Assembly: GCA_011109175.1 (NCBI GenBank)
Contig: RDEW01000035.1
Location: forward strand, 201,564-265,563
Direction: 5' to 3'
Source of the DNA: Dicyema japonicum
Lineage: Eukaryota; Dicyemida; Rhombozoa; Dicyemidae
Length of the DNA stretch: 64,000 nucleotides
Numbering within the stretch: the stretch's first letter is position 1; every line of letters starts with the position of its first letter. A model generated the notes under the pieces. The model was not told the origin of the DNA, did no database searches, and worked only from the letters and a program-made list of their open reading frames with translations. Made by a program: the position numbers and the translations under genes. Of the stretch, positions 45,571 through 57,469 are shown piece by piece.

Positions 45571-46129
45571 AATTTTCAATTTAGTTAAATTAATTTTATT
45601 TTGCACGCTATTTTTTTTGTTCAAAAGAGGCCAAAATGTTTAGAATTGAATGGTTCTTGATGTTTTTGTAGAAGTGATTATGCGAGTCACCAGTTTCTCA
45701 TCATCAATCTCTATTCAAAGGCTATACCCAAAAGGACAACATTCTAGAAAATTACGAAAATTGTGCCAATGACAGACGCCGACTAGATTGTTCTCCCCAA
45801 GTCCTATTTTACGAGGACTCAACTTACAAGTAAAATCAACTATAGATCTCAGATTTTTAGCTAATTCTACAAAGGCTAATTTATTATCAGAAACCACTAT
45901 AAAAACACAGAATTAGGTACTGCACGTTTCAGAAGCGCCTCGTCATATTACCTCTTTGATCTACTCTTGAGAGACACAAGCACGTATTGGAGGGTGAAAC
46001 ATCCGTTAGAACGTTCATTCAACAAATTATCATATTAGTGACACCAGAGATGTGGATGTTGTGTCTTTATTTTATTAAATTACTTGTAATCCCATATTTT
46101 AATCATAACTCGATTTTCGTGACTTCAAA
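45571..46129. other. intergenic, unassigned
   Basis: A 60-codon minus-strand frame at 45,715-45,897 has no family resemblance. Probably contains the lost 3' part of the adjacent LINE. Confidence 0.25.
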
Positions 46130-48190
46130 TCATAGAGATCCCTCGTTAGGAACATCAACAAAACGTACACTTTGCTGCGTTGTTCCAAGTAATAGACGGA
46201 TCATTCTGACACTGTCCTCGTCAACCAACTTCTCCAAGATATCCAAAAGTCTCCCTCTGTGTATAGAGTCAAAGGCTTTGGACATATCCATGCCAAGGAT
46301 GCCAGTAGCCCCCTTGTACTTTTGATGTGTTGCACAAAGCCATCGATATCCCCAGACCACATCAGCTGTAGATCTCCTGACCTGAATCCGCTTTGACCGT
46401 AGAGAGAAAGTTCTCGATGTCAGGTCCAATCCTGTTCAGCACTATAAGTGATAATGTCTTGCGTAGAGTCGTCAATAGTACGATGGGTCTTAAATTCGTT
46501 AAAGGGCCTTTAGCTTTGCCCGGTTTTTGTAGTGCAATTAGTGTTCCATTACCCACATCCAGGGTGAGTTGTATTTGAATGTTTTGTTGTATATCTCAGT
46601 TAATAGTTCAGAGATCTCGGTCGGTGCATATTTGAGAAGTTCTGCATTTATGTTGTCAGGGCCAGCAGCTCTATTGTTGTTCAGTTTGTCCAGGGCGTTT
46701 TTGTTTCCAGAATCGTTATCGGAATATTTAGTTCTCGTGCTTCACCATCGAATTGTTTGATTTTTTCCCCGTGGTTTTGATTGAAGGCCTGCTGATAATT
46801 ACTGAATATGGCCGATAGAATTTCATTTTTGTTTAACATAGTCTTTCCAAACTGATCATGTATTGTGATTTTTGATGACTGCGTGTCTCTATGTAGTAGG
46901 TGGCTTGAACATCTGCGCTCCGTTTTTGAGTCTTTCTACTTTTTTAGCCATTCCAGCAAGTTTATTTTCCTTTATTTCCCTTCGTTCTTTGCTTTATTTT
47001 ATACAGGGTTTGGTTCCGCATGACTCTTAGAGTGTGTTCCTTTGCCTGGTCCTGGCAGGTTTCGACCTGTAAACGTAGGTTCCTCTGCAATTTGGATAGT
47101 TCTTCAAGCTCGTGGTCATAGTGTCCGTTGTAAATGCTTCGGTTTTACTCCGACTGTTGAATGGGCCGCGCACTTTATTGCATCGATGGTGTCTTGCCAC
47201 AGCTCCCCAGGCATTTTTTCTTTATTCCACTGTCTGATCTTTTCTCTCAATGTATTTTGATAGCTTTCCCGAGTCGGTCCCACCATGCAGAGTTGCTCCA
47301 CTGCGAACCTCCCTTCAGATATCCTCATGCGAGCCGCTTTGAAAACCCCAAAATATCGTGTGAAAAGGATACGTGCCACAACCAATCTGTGATCACTATC
47401 TACTAGTGTCACACTGTAGCTCGGAGAATCCGTTAGTAGTGCCTTGTAGGCTTGTTTGCAGACAATGTAATCTATTTGGTTATATATAGGCTTGATAATC
47501 CCAGATTTGTCCTTTCGGTAGGAGCTCCACATCGTCTTTTATCTTGCTGAGTGCCTGAAAGAAGTATTGCTTAGAAATAGTTTGAATGTATTGCAAAATT
47601 CTACAAGCGATTCTCCTGACTGGTTCCTGATCCCTCTTCCATGGAATCTCATCAATTCTTCGTGATTACTCTCACGTACTGCCTTTGCGTCCCAATCTTC
47701 AGCAATGTATATCATGAACGACGTTTCCAAAGATTCATATACTTGGGACAAGGAAGGATAGAAGTCGTCTAGTTCGTCTCCATTGATTGATACTCTCACC
47801 GAAGTAGGTGCACATACATTAATAATGGAGATTATGGAATTGTTCCTTTCACCGTATTTTAATTCTAAAACACACATTCTATCGCTCACCCTCCACGTTT
47901 TGTGGATTCGATTGTTCAGTTTTTACGTATTGCAAATCCCATGCAGTAATGTGGGCAATTCAAAGGGTGCAGAATCAGGCGGAAATCATTGTTGATTTCA
48001 TCTAGTCCGTCTTTTACTTTCGTTTACTGTAAGCACGCCACGGTTACCTTGTACGATCCAAGATCTACGCATAGATTTCTTCTTTTAGTATCCGACTTTA
48101 ATCCTCTTACATTGAACGAGCTAATAGTGAAAGATCCCGAAGAAAAGCACGAAAAAGACATGTGTGCAATAGAACCACGTCACCAGCTCA
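46130..48190 (-). mobile_element. RTE-like LINE with endonuclease and RT parts, broken
   Basis: The longest LINE copy here. From about 48,150 down: SSFNVRGLKSDTKRRNLC and ACLQ.TK (APE-endonuclease N-terminus, with a stop where Glu is expected), then INVCAPTS, AEDWDAK (for GDFNAK), GRGIRNQSGESLVEFCNTF, and PIYNQIDYIVCK..DSDHRLV near the catalytic SDH. The RT part has LRPIVLLTTLRKTLSLIVL, STADVVWGYRWLC and GMDMSKAFDSIHRG. It is cut before the YADD block near 46,130. The GRG.RN..G..LVEFC and NQIDYI patterns are typical of the RTE group. Several frameshifts. Its 5' end lies about 110 nt from the BRI3 start, in the opposite orientation. Confidence 0.85.
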
Positions 48191-48301
48191 ACCCTTAATT
48201 TAGATCCATTTATTATATAATTATTGATTTCATCAAAAGTAAATATTAATATATTAAATATAATTTAAATATTTTTGATAAATTGTTGTGTTGATTGATT
48301 A

Positions 48302-48668
48302 ATGGATAATCCTCCGCCTTATTCGCCCAAACAAGAATATGCAAGCGCTCCATATCCACAGGGGCCGACTGTCACCACTCAGTTTACAACCAACCCGAAT
48401 GTGGCTTATGTGCAACCTCAGATTATCACAAATCCAAATGTTCTCTATGTACATCCCCATCAAAGAGTTGTTGCTGTCCCTCAAAATTACGGAACATGTA
48501 GGAATTGTGGAGTATTTAATAATGTAATAAAATTAGGTTGGCAGAATTGAGTCTTCCTTTACTTTGTTGGGGATTTTTTTGGCTATAGTCTGTTTTCCTA
48601 TTGGAGTCCTATGTTGTCTATTGATGACTGAGAGGAGATGTTTACATTGTGGAGAATATTGTGGCTAA
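48302..48668 (+). CDS. BRI3: BRI3-like (brain protein I3) LITAF-type membrane protein
   Basis: BRI3 proteins are small endolysosomal, monotopic membrane proteins related to LITAF. Exons 48302-48511 and 48537-48668 give 113 residues; the intron is 25 nt, GT-AG. The N-terminus is Pro/Tyr-rich with a PPPYS motif (MDNPPPYSPKQEYASAP), as in human BRI3 (RPPAYN). A CxxC (CRNC) follows, then G|VGRIESSFTLLG across the intron, a hydrophobic segment (IFLAIVCFPIGVLCCLL) and a second CxxC (CLHC). The two CxxC pairs would bind zinc with the hydrophobic hairpin between them. Exon phase and alignment to the human protein are exact through this region. Human BRI3 is 125 residues. Confidence 0.92.
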
Positions 48669-48719
48669 TTTACTTACATTATTTCTACTAAAATTTTATT
48701 AACTTAAAAAATATCTTAT

Positions 48720-48900
48720 TCATCGAGTGCTGAGTGAGTATAATATCAATATGAGGCCGACAAATATAGACCGACTGTACGTGGAGGTTAAGCTTGACCG
48801 TGGTCGAGATCAGTGGTTCTCAACGAAAAGCGAATGGCGTCTTTTGGGCGATTTTTCTGATCAGGGGAGCGATGGCCTCGAACAGCTCATTGACATGTGA
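48720..48900 (+). repeat. coding-like dispersed repeat (also 51,702-51,920)
   Basis: About 115 nt (CGAGTGCTGAGTGAGTATAA ... GATCAGTGGTTCTCAA) recurs at 51,702-51,816 with about 85% identity by eye. Both copies are open in the same frame and read LSEYNINMRPTNIDRLYVEV versus LSEYKINMRLTNIDRLHVWK, so the ancestor was probably coding. The protein is not recognised; it may be an internal part of a LINE or DNA transposon. The final CAGTGGTTCTCAA resembles hAT terminal repeats but lacks the partner end. Confidence 0.5.
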
Positions 48901-48949
48901 AAAATTAAAGACGGATAAATAATCGAGTCTTATATTATTTATATTAATT

Positions 48950-49030
48950 TGATAAAGCGAAAGATAAGAGAGTAAACGGTTATATAGCGGTTGCCATGAC
49001 TGCGTGGCTATTCCCTCTCAGGATAGGGAG
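48950..49030 (+). repeat. dispersed repeat shared with 14.1 kb
   Basis: AGAGAGTAAACGGT, CATGACTGCGTGGCTATTCC and CTCAGGATA match the minus strand of 14,105-14,170. Unknown class; not coding. Confidence 0.45.
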
Positions 49031-49129
49031 CGAGATTCGCTCAAATAACCATCAGATATATAACATTATATTTAATTTATTATTATTATTGAACCAGAAA
49101 ACCACCGTCATATCCGAACTAAACAAATT

Positions 49130-49440
49130 CAGGTGATCCCGGCCTCCCTCAACAGTTTTCGCATTTTTTCTCGATGTTTTGACTGCGTTCCTGCGCATTT
49201 CCGATATGGGCGAGATCCGCATACTCGAATCCTTCACAGGTATACTGTTTCACTGGCCTCTATCAAATTTTCATGGTTTCTGGGCAGGATTTCCTTAGTA
49301 GGTTTGCTGCCTTCACTTGAATGTTGCAGATCTTGTCCAAATTTGTTGCTGCAAGGTTAGATCCCCAGACAATACATGCGTATCCTATTGTAGACCCGAT
49401 GAAATGTTTGTATATGACATCCAGTCCTGGTTCACTAATA
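49130..49440 (-). pseudogene. LINE RT C-terminal fragment
   Basis: The minus strand reads GLDVIYKHFIGSTIGYACIV, WGSNLAATNLDKICNIQVKA and ANLLRKSC. This is the thumb region (Y..F..P.IEYA..VW.....NL.KLQ..Q..A) of Jockey-type LINEs. One stop, then unrelated sequence. Confidence 0.65.
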
Positions 49441-50745
49441 ATAATTCAATTATAATTATTAGCGTTGAAAAAAACAGAATTTTTTGAATAAAAAAGAATT
49501 ATGAAAATAAAAACATTTTAAATTCTCGTTTTAATAAAAGTATATTTCAAAATTTTTCTGGACTATTTTATTCATACAAAGTTGCAGAGATATATATCAT
49601 TTTTACAAATTCGCTTATTGATATATGCTTTGATTCTACCCGGGTCCTCATCAAAATTAAGATCGAGAAAAATTTATGTGCTTCTGATATCAAAAATGAA
49701 TCAGACTCAGTGTAACTCAGGAGCCTCAATAAAAATAAATAAATTTTGTAGGCTTGAAGTAGACCATGTTATATTTCAGAAGCATTTATTTCTTCATTTA
49801 CCTTTTATTCACTATTTTTAATAGATTTTACTGCTTTTAACCAACTGCCCCATCTTTAAAATTATATTTAATCAAAACCTTGTAATTATTACACCAGATG
49901 GATATCCAACTGAATGGAATTCATACCTACGATATTGTTCTTAGTAGTAGCATTCTTCACTAAGCAACTATAAATTCGTCTATTTTTGTATAATGACTTT
50001 ATTTTCAAAAATCATACGACAAATGCGAAACACGAGTCACATGAAATAATCTTTGATAGATTATTTTCAACGTTTTACCGGCTAAATTTAATTATATGGA
50101 ATAATACCTGAGATCATATATGATGCAGCATCGGATAGTAACAATAATACATTTTCTTGTTCAATCTGGCATTTTTGACAATTTCATAAAAAACGTGACA
50201 ATTGATTTGGGACGGCGGAGAGGAATCGAGAGGTTTGCACTCGACCAGATAAAAATCAGATGGATTTATATGCTTCCAATCAATCCTAGTACAAACGACT
50301 ATCGTCTAATCAGATTCATCTATTATTATAAAAAATTTTTCATCTCTAAAAAAATTTATTAGAAATTAAAACTTTAAAATTCTCCATGAATCAGGTATTG
50401 ATTTTTTTCTATTTCCTTTGATTTGTACTCATAGCTATTTAGTAAGAATTAATATATACCTAACAAATTTTTTGCTTAATCGTTTCCCAGTGAGAGTCAA
50501 TGAAATATTTTTTAGAAGTGTTTATTTTTGTTTTACATGGCTTGCAATAGAGTGAGTATAAGCTATATAAATTTATTCTTCAAATTGACTTATATTTTTT
50601 CTTATAATCTAAATTGAGACGGTTTTTAATGTAGCATAACAAGGAATAGTAATTTTGCACGTGTTTAATATTCTATTTAATTAACCAATTATAAAAAATT
50701 TATTTAAATTTAAGTAAAAGTAATTATTTTATAACGGCCATCTAA
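49441..50745. other. intergenic, unassigned
   Basis: Short open frames at 49,582-49,821 and 50,120-50,362 (plus), and a minus-strand one near 49,600-49,690, have no recognisable family. Given the intron size here, one or more could be exons, but I cannot link them. Confidence 0.2.
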
Positions 50746-50746
50746 C

Positions 50747-50998
50747 TCAATCTTCTTTTTTTGGGCCAACCTCTATTACCTGTATAGGTGTGTTCACGTC
50801 GCTGCAATCCCCACATTTAGCGACTACCCTAAGTTGACATTCCATTCTGTGTTTCTCCTCACCAGGCATCGATACTCCATACCTCTCACAGTTTGCATAC
50901 TCTCCAAAGTCTTCCGTAGCACTAAGTAGTGATGAATTTATTAAATATTCTAAAAAAAATTTTTCAAGCATGGATTTAGTTGAACCGAGGTTCCTCAA
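50747..50998 (-). other. possible exon of a Cys-containing protein
   Basis: 83-codon frame with spaced Cys residues (FGEYANCERYGVS, RMECQLRVVAKCGDCSD). The NSSLL..T.DFGEYANCE stretch weakly resembles the N-terminal domain of NRF-6-type acyltransferases (SGLL...GDYDEC). Not enough for a call. Confidence 0.25.
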
Positions 50999-50999
50999 A

Positions 51000-52499
51000 T
51001 GGAATATACAAGAGCATCAGGTTATTTTGCAGGGAGTTTAGCGCGTAAGTTGAGTTGATCGATTTGATAAAATTTGAACTTCTTTACTTTCAGTTTCTTT
51101 TTTGAGGGTGGGAGAGAAAGGTCATATAGAAGTAACTTATACAAGAAGTTTTATCAAGTCATTTGCCCTAATTGGAATCTCAATTTTGTTTCTTTTTAAT
51201 TGGTAACCTGGGGGAGAGTGGAATCAGCTTGGCAGGTCCCTATGCCTCTAATTGTTGCCAGAATCCTCTTGGGTTAGTTTTGTGGTCATATTTTCTACGA
51301 ATTCCGTCAATTTTCACTCTCTGATTCTGCGATGGGCAAACTGATGATTTTATTCGAGTAGGATAACCCTAAGTGAACAAATCACTATTTCTGTATGTGA
51401 TCTCTTCATATCTTCATCTCCGAATAAAGGAAATGATTTCATGATTGAAGGACGGATTTAGTCGAGTATAAAACCCTTCTGTATTAATTTATTATCGGCT
51501 GTTATAGTCGCTGAGCTAAATGAGCACAGAGTTTCTTTAAAGAAGTGATACTTGTAAACCGCAAACTTCCAGACAGTTCAGTAGCAGGATGGGTCTTTTG
51601 CGTTAAAATACCAGATAAGAACATTATCTATGGTTCGAAGAAATAGTAGGTTGGCATTTTATTTTGCAACATTAGAAGGGAGTAGTATACATGTTGATCA
51701 TCGAGTGTTGAGTGAGTATAAAATCAATATGAGGCTGACAAATATAGACCGACTGCACGTGTGGAAGTCTAAGCTAGACTGTGGTCTAGATCAGTGGTTC
51801 TCAATGATATGTGGAGTCTCTGATATATGGAGGAAGCTTATGAAGATAACAATGAGTTCGAAGTGGTTGTTCGGAAGGGGCCCATTGCGAACAACATTAG
51901 AAGAGCCACTAATGCTCTAATGAACGAGATCTATCAGGCTTCCTCCTCGCGTTCCGCGTTTTCTCTCTGAGCGAATAAAGTGTTAGTGTGGAAATTTTGG
52001 GACCCCAGAAGTTTGAGAAAAAACGAATAAAATTGTAAAAGAACTTGTAATTTCGAAAAGTGTTGACAATACTAATGCACCAACTTCTAGAATATTAAGA
52101 AGTCCATTGCACTCGGCAACAATTCAGTACAGAGAAAGATCAATGATGTAGCATTTGATGTAAGAATAACCTATGTTAATATTAAAAAATACAAAATTCA
52201 GCTTACAACTTGGTCAATCAATACTTCGTGGAAATAAATCAATATTACTAGCTTCTGTACTTTTTGTCAAAGATGGGAAGATTATGCTGGAATTGATTTT
52301 TGCCCAAAACCTTGTAACAGATACAAATGAGATATTAGTGTTTAACAAAGTGAATCAATTTCTTCGTCTTTAAGATATTCCATACAATAATATACTTGCG
52401 TGTGCAACCATGAAGCCCATTCCATGGTTGTCGTGTTTTTGTTTTTTATTATAAACAACAAGTACATAATGATATGACTTTGTTTTTATTTTTTAAAGA
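51000..52499. other. intergenic with repeat copy
   Basis: Contains the second copy of the 48.7 kb coding-like repeat at 51,702-51,920. A 66-codon plus-strand frame at 52,173-52,373 is unassigned. Confidence 0.3.
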
Positions 52500-54850
52500 A
52501 ACAACAATTTATTAACAAAAAAATTTAAATAATTAAGTCTTTGCAAATAGGATTGCGTATGTGTTTCCACGTAATACGGAAATCCCGACTCGTTGCTTTA
52601 GCCAGAACGATTCGCGGGTATCTTTTTTTCGCTTCGCTAGTTTCCCTTTTATTTTTTTATAAAAGCCACAGTGAGGGACCCTACGCCTCCCGACGTTTTT
52701 ATGGCCACTGGTGTGAATCGATAGGTGTCTCCAATTCTTTCCCGAACTAAATGATGCTCAGTACTTCTGGATCTTGGCCGATGCTGGCCTCTTGCCATCT
52801 TCACGATCCAGTCCGACAGGCTCCAGTTGAGCTGAGAAGTTTGCTGGCTCGAGGGTTCGCAGAATAACTTTATTCAATGCGGTGTGACGAAGTGAGCGAC
52901 TTGCACTCCTTTTACAAAACAAACACATCCTTTGGTGTCAACTGTTCTTCCACAACGGCATCTGTGTTTCTGGAATACTTCAAGTCCCAATCGTTGTGCT
53001 ATTCCGATTATCACACAGTGGTCGTCCATAAGAGTTCCGAAAATGGTAATGGAAATGCTTGGAACAATGCACCACTTCCATGTTCTGCTCAGATAGCAAA
53101 CATCCAAGGCGGTGTTGGTTCGACTCTTGCTTTAGGCTTTCAACTATAGCTTCGCTGGAAATTGCGCCCCTTTTCTTCTGATACGAGACTTCATCTGGGA
53201 TTGGATATCCTGCTTCTTTCCGCTGCAAGAAAGCTTAGTCAAATACTGTGTCCAAGGAAAGTCCATTAGGGTGACGTAGAATTTTCCGGACGAGATGACT
53301 GCAGCTCGAAAGCGACAATAGGTATGCTGGCTGTGGGTCTCTAAAGCCGATCTTAGGTCGACTCTTCCAAAACTTGAAGGAAGTTTGCATTGTGTCGACG
53401 AGCCCAGTTCGTCAAACGTAAATTCAGTAGTGACTCAACTGTTTACCTTAACGTATGATCCAGACTCAGTAGCAAATCTCGATGGTCGAAGCACGGTGCA
53501 CTACCAAGTGCGATAAACTGTCATAAACATTTCTCCATCCCTCCAATTGTTCCGTCATCAAGATACCAGAAGTTGAATTCAGTATAGACGGAACGAACGA
53601 CTTGATCGATCGTTAATGCAAAGAGGAGTGGTCCTAGTGGGTCTTCTTGCTGTACTCCGGACTGCAACTCGATGATATCATGATGGAATATCCCCATGTT
53701 TATAGAGTAGATAAGATTAGTGATCGACTTGACGAGATTATGTTGATCCTCAGCTGTAGGAACAAACGTCAGATCCCTGACGCAGTCCATCCAGTCCCCT
53801 ACTGCTACTCGTAGCAAACGATGCAATCTCGAGTCACAAATCTATCTCATCGATAGCGGTTTCAAGAGTTGTGGGTTGCATTGGACTCCGAGGGGGTTTG
53901 GATGTTTCCTCCTTAGCGTCTCAAGAACAGTCGTCCAAAGCAACCACCCTTAATTACCTTCGAGAAGTTTTCGATTAACCATCTCTTTGAGTTTGTCAGA
54001 ATTGGCTGGTGGTTTGTGAGGGTTTACATATTTGCGAGGTCTGAATGTCGTTGAAGATATCTTCTTCATTTTCGAGGAAATGTTGAAATGTGCACGTTCA
54101 GACCGTATCGCTTCAGTTTGGCCGTGGTCATTTTTCGTAGATTATTTGATGGAGCTGCCAAGAGCGAGGGGAACAAAGCTCAGTGGCCTTTTCCAAAAAC
54201 CTTCACAGTTCGTTGTGAGTGCATCGTCGATGAGTGAAGATATACATAAGCGGCAGGGGTCCGAACCGCCTTTGGAATCCTCATGGTATTTTCCTAGACT
54301 TTCGAGGCTGGACATGTTTAAGAAGACAAAGTTCGAGTCAGAGATTGGCTGCTCGAGATCGTATCCCATTTGTTGGGGGTACATTGTTTGTGCACTTTGC
54401 GCAATGCCATAATGAAAAAGTTCCCGCGTAAGATGTACTCATCTTCACACAGCTCAAGTGTTTGTAATCGCTGCAACATGAGCAATACCATATTTTGTAT
54501 TGTTCTTGTATCCGCATATCATGCACGTCAGGAAATGGCGTCTCGGCAATATCTTTTCATTCTTTTCTTCCGCTAAGTATCCGCAATGCTATCTTGAATT
54601 TCAACGAGTTGGAGAATTTAAGAAGATAATGTTCTAATTTGGCTTCCCGTTGCAAAGGAGGCATAGAGGCCTCTGTATATGCACGATAAAGAAAGGACTC
54701 GATTTCCCGTGCAGTCAGACAACTGCGGCAGCTCCATTGATGAAGACATTTCACTGCGACTTTAGTTAGTCGTGCGCAGCTAATGTGGAAGAATTCATTG
54801 CACGTAAAACAGCGAACACCCCCACTTCCTGTTGTTGCTTTTGCCACACC
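52500..54850 (-). mobile_element. restriction-like-endonuclease LINE with two N-terminal PHD-like fingers, broken (copy D)
   Basis: Nearly full-length but decayed. From 54,847 down, the first frame has CFTCNEFFHISCARL...HQWSCRSCL, a C2..HC..C2 PHD-type finger. Another (54,526-54,338) has WYCSCCSDYKHLSC...WHCAKC, a second finger. A linker follows, then RT with QSGVQQEDPLGPLLFALTID and FNFWYLDDGTIGG (the Y.DD catalytic block). The last part has QESNQHRLGCLLSE, AQRLGLEVFQKHRCRC and traces of the nuclease region down to AATTTATTAACAA at 52,507. Frames change at least six times. It shows the domain order for the family of which copies A, B, C and E are 3' pieces. Confidence 0.75.
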
Positions 54851-55617
54851 AATGCCAAAACAATCTTCAAGTTTTCATCATTTGATGTCTTATGCTTCCT
54901 TTTTATTCCGTTTCAAGAAAACGCACAATCACACACCACAACCGTTATCGTCCAACTTTTTAAAAAAATATAAAAAAAATATATAATTATTTTTTATCGC
55001 AGAACCGGATCGACTACTCTGGAGGCCCTCATTAAACAAAACTCCGGCATGCGGGAAGGTGGCCCTGCAAATACAGTCAGCCGCCCTGTACGAGCTTGTG
55101 TGGGTACAAGGGAGGAGCACAGAATGAGGATTTTGGCGGAGCGCATCGGGATCACGTGATAGTTAGTTTTGGTTTTATTGTGGTCTTGGGTGTTGAATAA
55201 AAAAATCGCATTCCAAACATTTTAGTTGAGAGCTTAAATCTTAGTATCCTAGTTAATTACGAAAAATGGGAGAATATTGGTTTTAATTTTGCTAAAAGGG
55301 GCAAAGGATCAAAAAGTTTTGGAGGACCTGCTGTGTGATCTTTTCTATGCAGCTGCAATATTCCCTGAACTAGTCTTAGAGATGTATATGCCCAAGAAAC
55401 ACATTAATTAAATGATGGGTTTAAATACATTTCAGACAAAAGGGTTATCCGCTTTCCATAATCTTGAGACGATTTGCAAAAAAACTGGACTTTCGCACCA
55501 ATAATCACGTTTTCGAGGTTCTAAGAAAAACATCTTACATGTCGAATATGATTCCAAAGATAAAAAAGCCAAAAACTCAAAATATAAAATTAGTTAAACC
55601 AAATATTACAATACTAA
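54851..55617. other. intergenic, unassigned
   Basis: Includes a GC-richer 54,995-55,150 stretch open on the minus strand, perhaps the 5' end of LINE copy D. The rest is AT-rich and unassigned. Confidence 0.3.
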
Positions 55618-56860
55618 TCAAATCATCTTAGATTTCTTAGCGGAAGGTCGAGTAAACACTTCTGTATCCTTAACACCTCCAATGCCCCCAACCCTTCTCA
55701 CGCCTCCCTTTGCTTGATCACCCCAGGGAGAATCTACAAAGACAGTTGTATCCTGGTCCACCAAATGGGTGTATTTAGTCCTCCCAGACTTCCCAAAGTT
55801 CTTCACTTGCATCACTGACGGCAACACTCGCTTATCAAAGTGATCTTCCAACGTCGGTTGATTAAAATCCCTTTTGAAGACCTCATCATCCTTGTCCAAG
55901 TAAAAAGCTCCCCTGTGGTAGTATTTCTGTAAAAATTTCATATTCCCCGCAATTTGCTGGTTCGTATTGATCTTACCCCCATGTCTTTTGAACTCCTCCG
56001 CCCTCTGTTCGTCCGTTAAACCGTGGATCCGCTCAATCTCTGCCTTCTCCTTGTAATACCGCTCCTTTTCCTCTTTCTCTTCTTTCAGCCTCCTCAATTC
56101 ACGGATCTTCCAGCATTCATAGGCCACTTCATCATCCTCATCCTCAGAACAGACGTCCATAAGCCCATAAATAGCGGATTCAGTCGAAGTATCTCCTCGG
56201 TTTGCCTCTTCAATCATCCGCAGCGTAGACTCCCTCTGGTCCTTAGCAACTTCCTGACGTTGTATTTCCAATCTTCTCTCCAATTCTTTTTTCTTCTCCA
56301 ACTCCTGCAGACTTTTCCTGTCTTTCCGAGGGATAAACACCGCTTTCGGCAATGGAGGCGGTACAAAGACCTCTTCCTCTTCTTCCTCTGACTCATACTC
56401 ACTCTCTTCGAGTTCTTCTTTGATTTGATTCTCATCATCCTGCTCTCTTTCGACCTCTCTCTCAAGTATTTTACGTTTCAGGAGCATTCTACGCTCGTAA
56501 ATTGCTTCATCGTCCTCCTCTTCTTCCACGTGCTCAATTTTTGGTTCCACTTTAAGCCTGGGGTAAGATTTGTAAAGTACTTTATAAAGTCAGTGTTTGC
56601 TGCCTTCAAATCAGACTGATCCCCACCAAAGAATGATATGAAGGTTGATTTAGTGAGTTTTTCATCCTCGACTTCACTTCCAGATGTGTTGTCCTCATCT
56701 GCAAAGTCGGGCTTCATTCCACTGATATATCTGTTTACTTTGACTTTTTTCATGGATACCTCCCCTGACTTTCTTTAACGGGTTTTTTACCTTTTTTATT
56801 CTTCATTGGGACTGCTCCTGCTGTGGAATTTACATACTCCATTCTCTTTCCTCGTTCCAT
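55618..56860 (-). CDS. MFAP1: MFAP1 homologue, spliceosomal B-complex protein
   Basis: Despite its name (microfibrillar-associated protein 1), MFAP1 is a nuclear splicing factor that binds PRP38. Exons (minus): 56860-56791, 56764-56581, 56557-55618; introns 26 and 23 nt, GT-AG; 397 residues (human 439). The N-terminus STAGAVPMKNKKGEVSMKKV matches human STAGAVPVRNEKGEISMEKV, the exact point of intron 1. Acidic and Lys/Glu-rich coiled-coil stretches follow. The conserved C-terminal third has KFLQKYYHRGAF, RDFNQPTLEDHFDKRVLP, MQVKNFGKSGRTKYTHLVDQ and DTTVF, and ends FTRPSAKKSKMI. The first of two in-frame ATGs (56,860 and 56,842) is used as start. High-confidence orthologue and the longest host exon in the window. 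Confidence 0.95.
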
Positions 56861-57469
56861 CACAAACACGCAAGAAAAATATTATATTATTTTTAAATAA
56901 TTTGAAAATTAACAATTTTATGTAAATTGTAATTTAATTTCTTGATTAATGTCTTGTTTTATAAATTAAAACAAAAATTAGTTTTCTTCACTACAAATAG
57001 AAAATGGAAAAGCTATGACATTGATGAGTCAGATGTATTCCAACTTACCTGTAATGTTACATTTTTCTTGCTATAGAAACCTTTGGAGCCTTCGGTATTT
57101 TGTCTTACGATTTCTTCCAAAAATTCTCAACATAATCTCATCCCGCTCAGGGGACCTAAAGAACGATGCTGGTTTCTTTCAATCCTGAGGGGAATATTCA
57201 CGCTATTAGTGCTTCGGTTTTTGACTCTAATTTTGTTTGTCGCCTTTTTTGAATTTTACTTTTAACCAGAAAACTATAAAATGCTCGTATTTTGTGCAAT
57301 TCAATGTTTTTGTACAACCAATCCTACTCTATAATCAGAGAACATGGAGAACGCTGAAAACAGATCATGAGAGACCTGACGAATATCTAAGAAATTAGCT
57401 GATGAAAATCAAAGACATTACTGTTCGAAGGATATTAAAAAAAACTCTTTGACAGTTATGGGAACGCAG
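56861..57469. other. intergenic upstream of MFAP1
   Basis: AT-rich; no further coding or repeat feature supported. Confidence 0.3.

Noticed and set aside
56023-56391. 122-codon plus-strand frame
   Set aside because: Antisense shadow of MFAP1, whose Glu/Lys-rich codons make the other strand Phe/Leu-rich and open.
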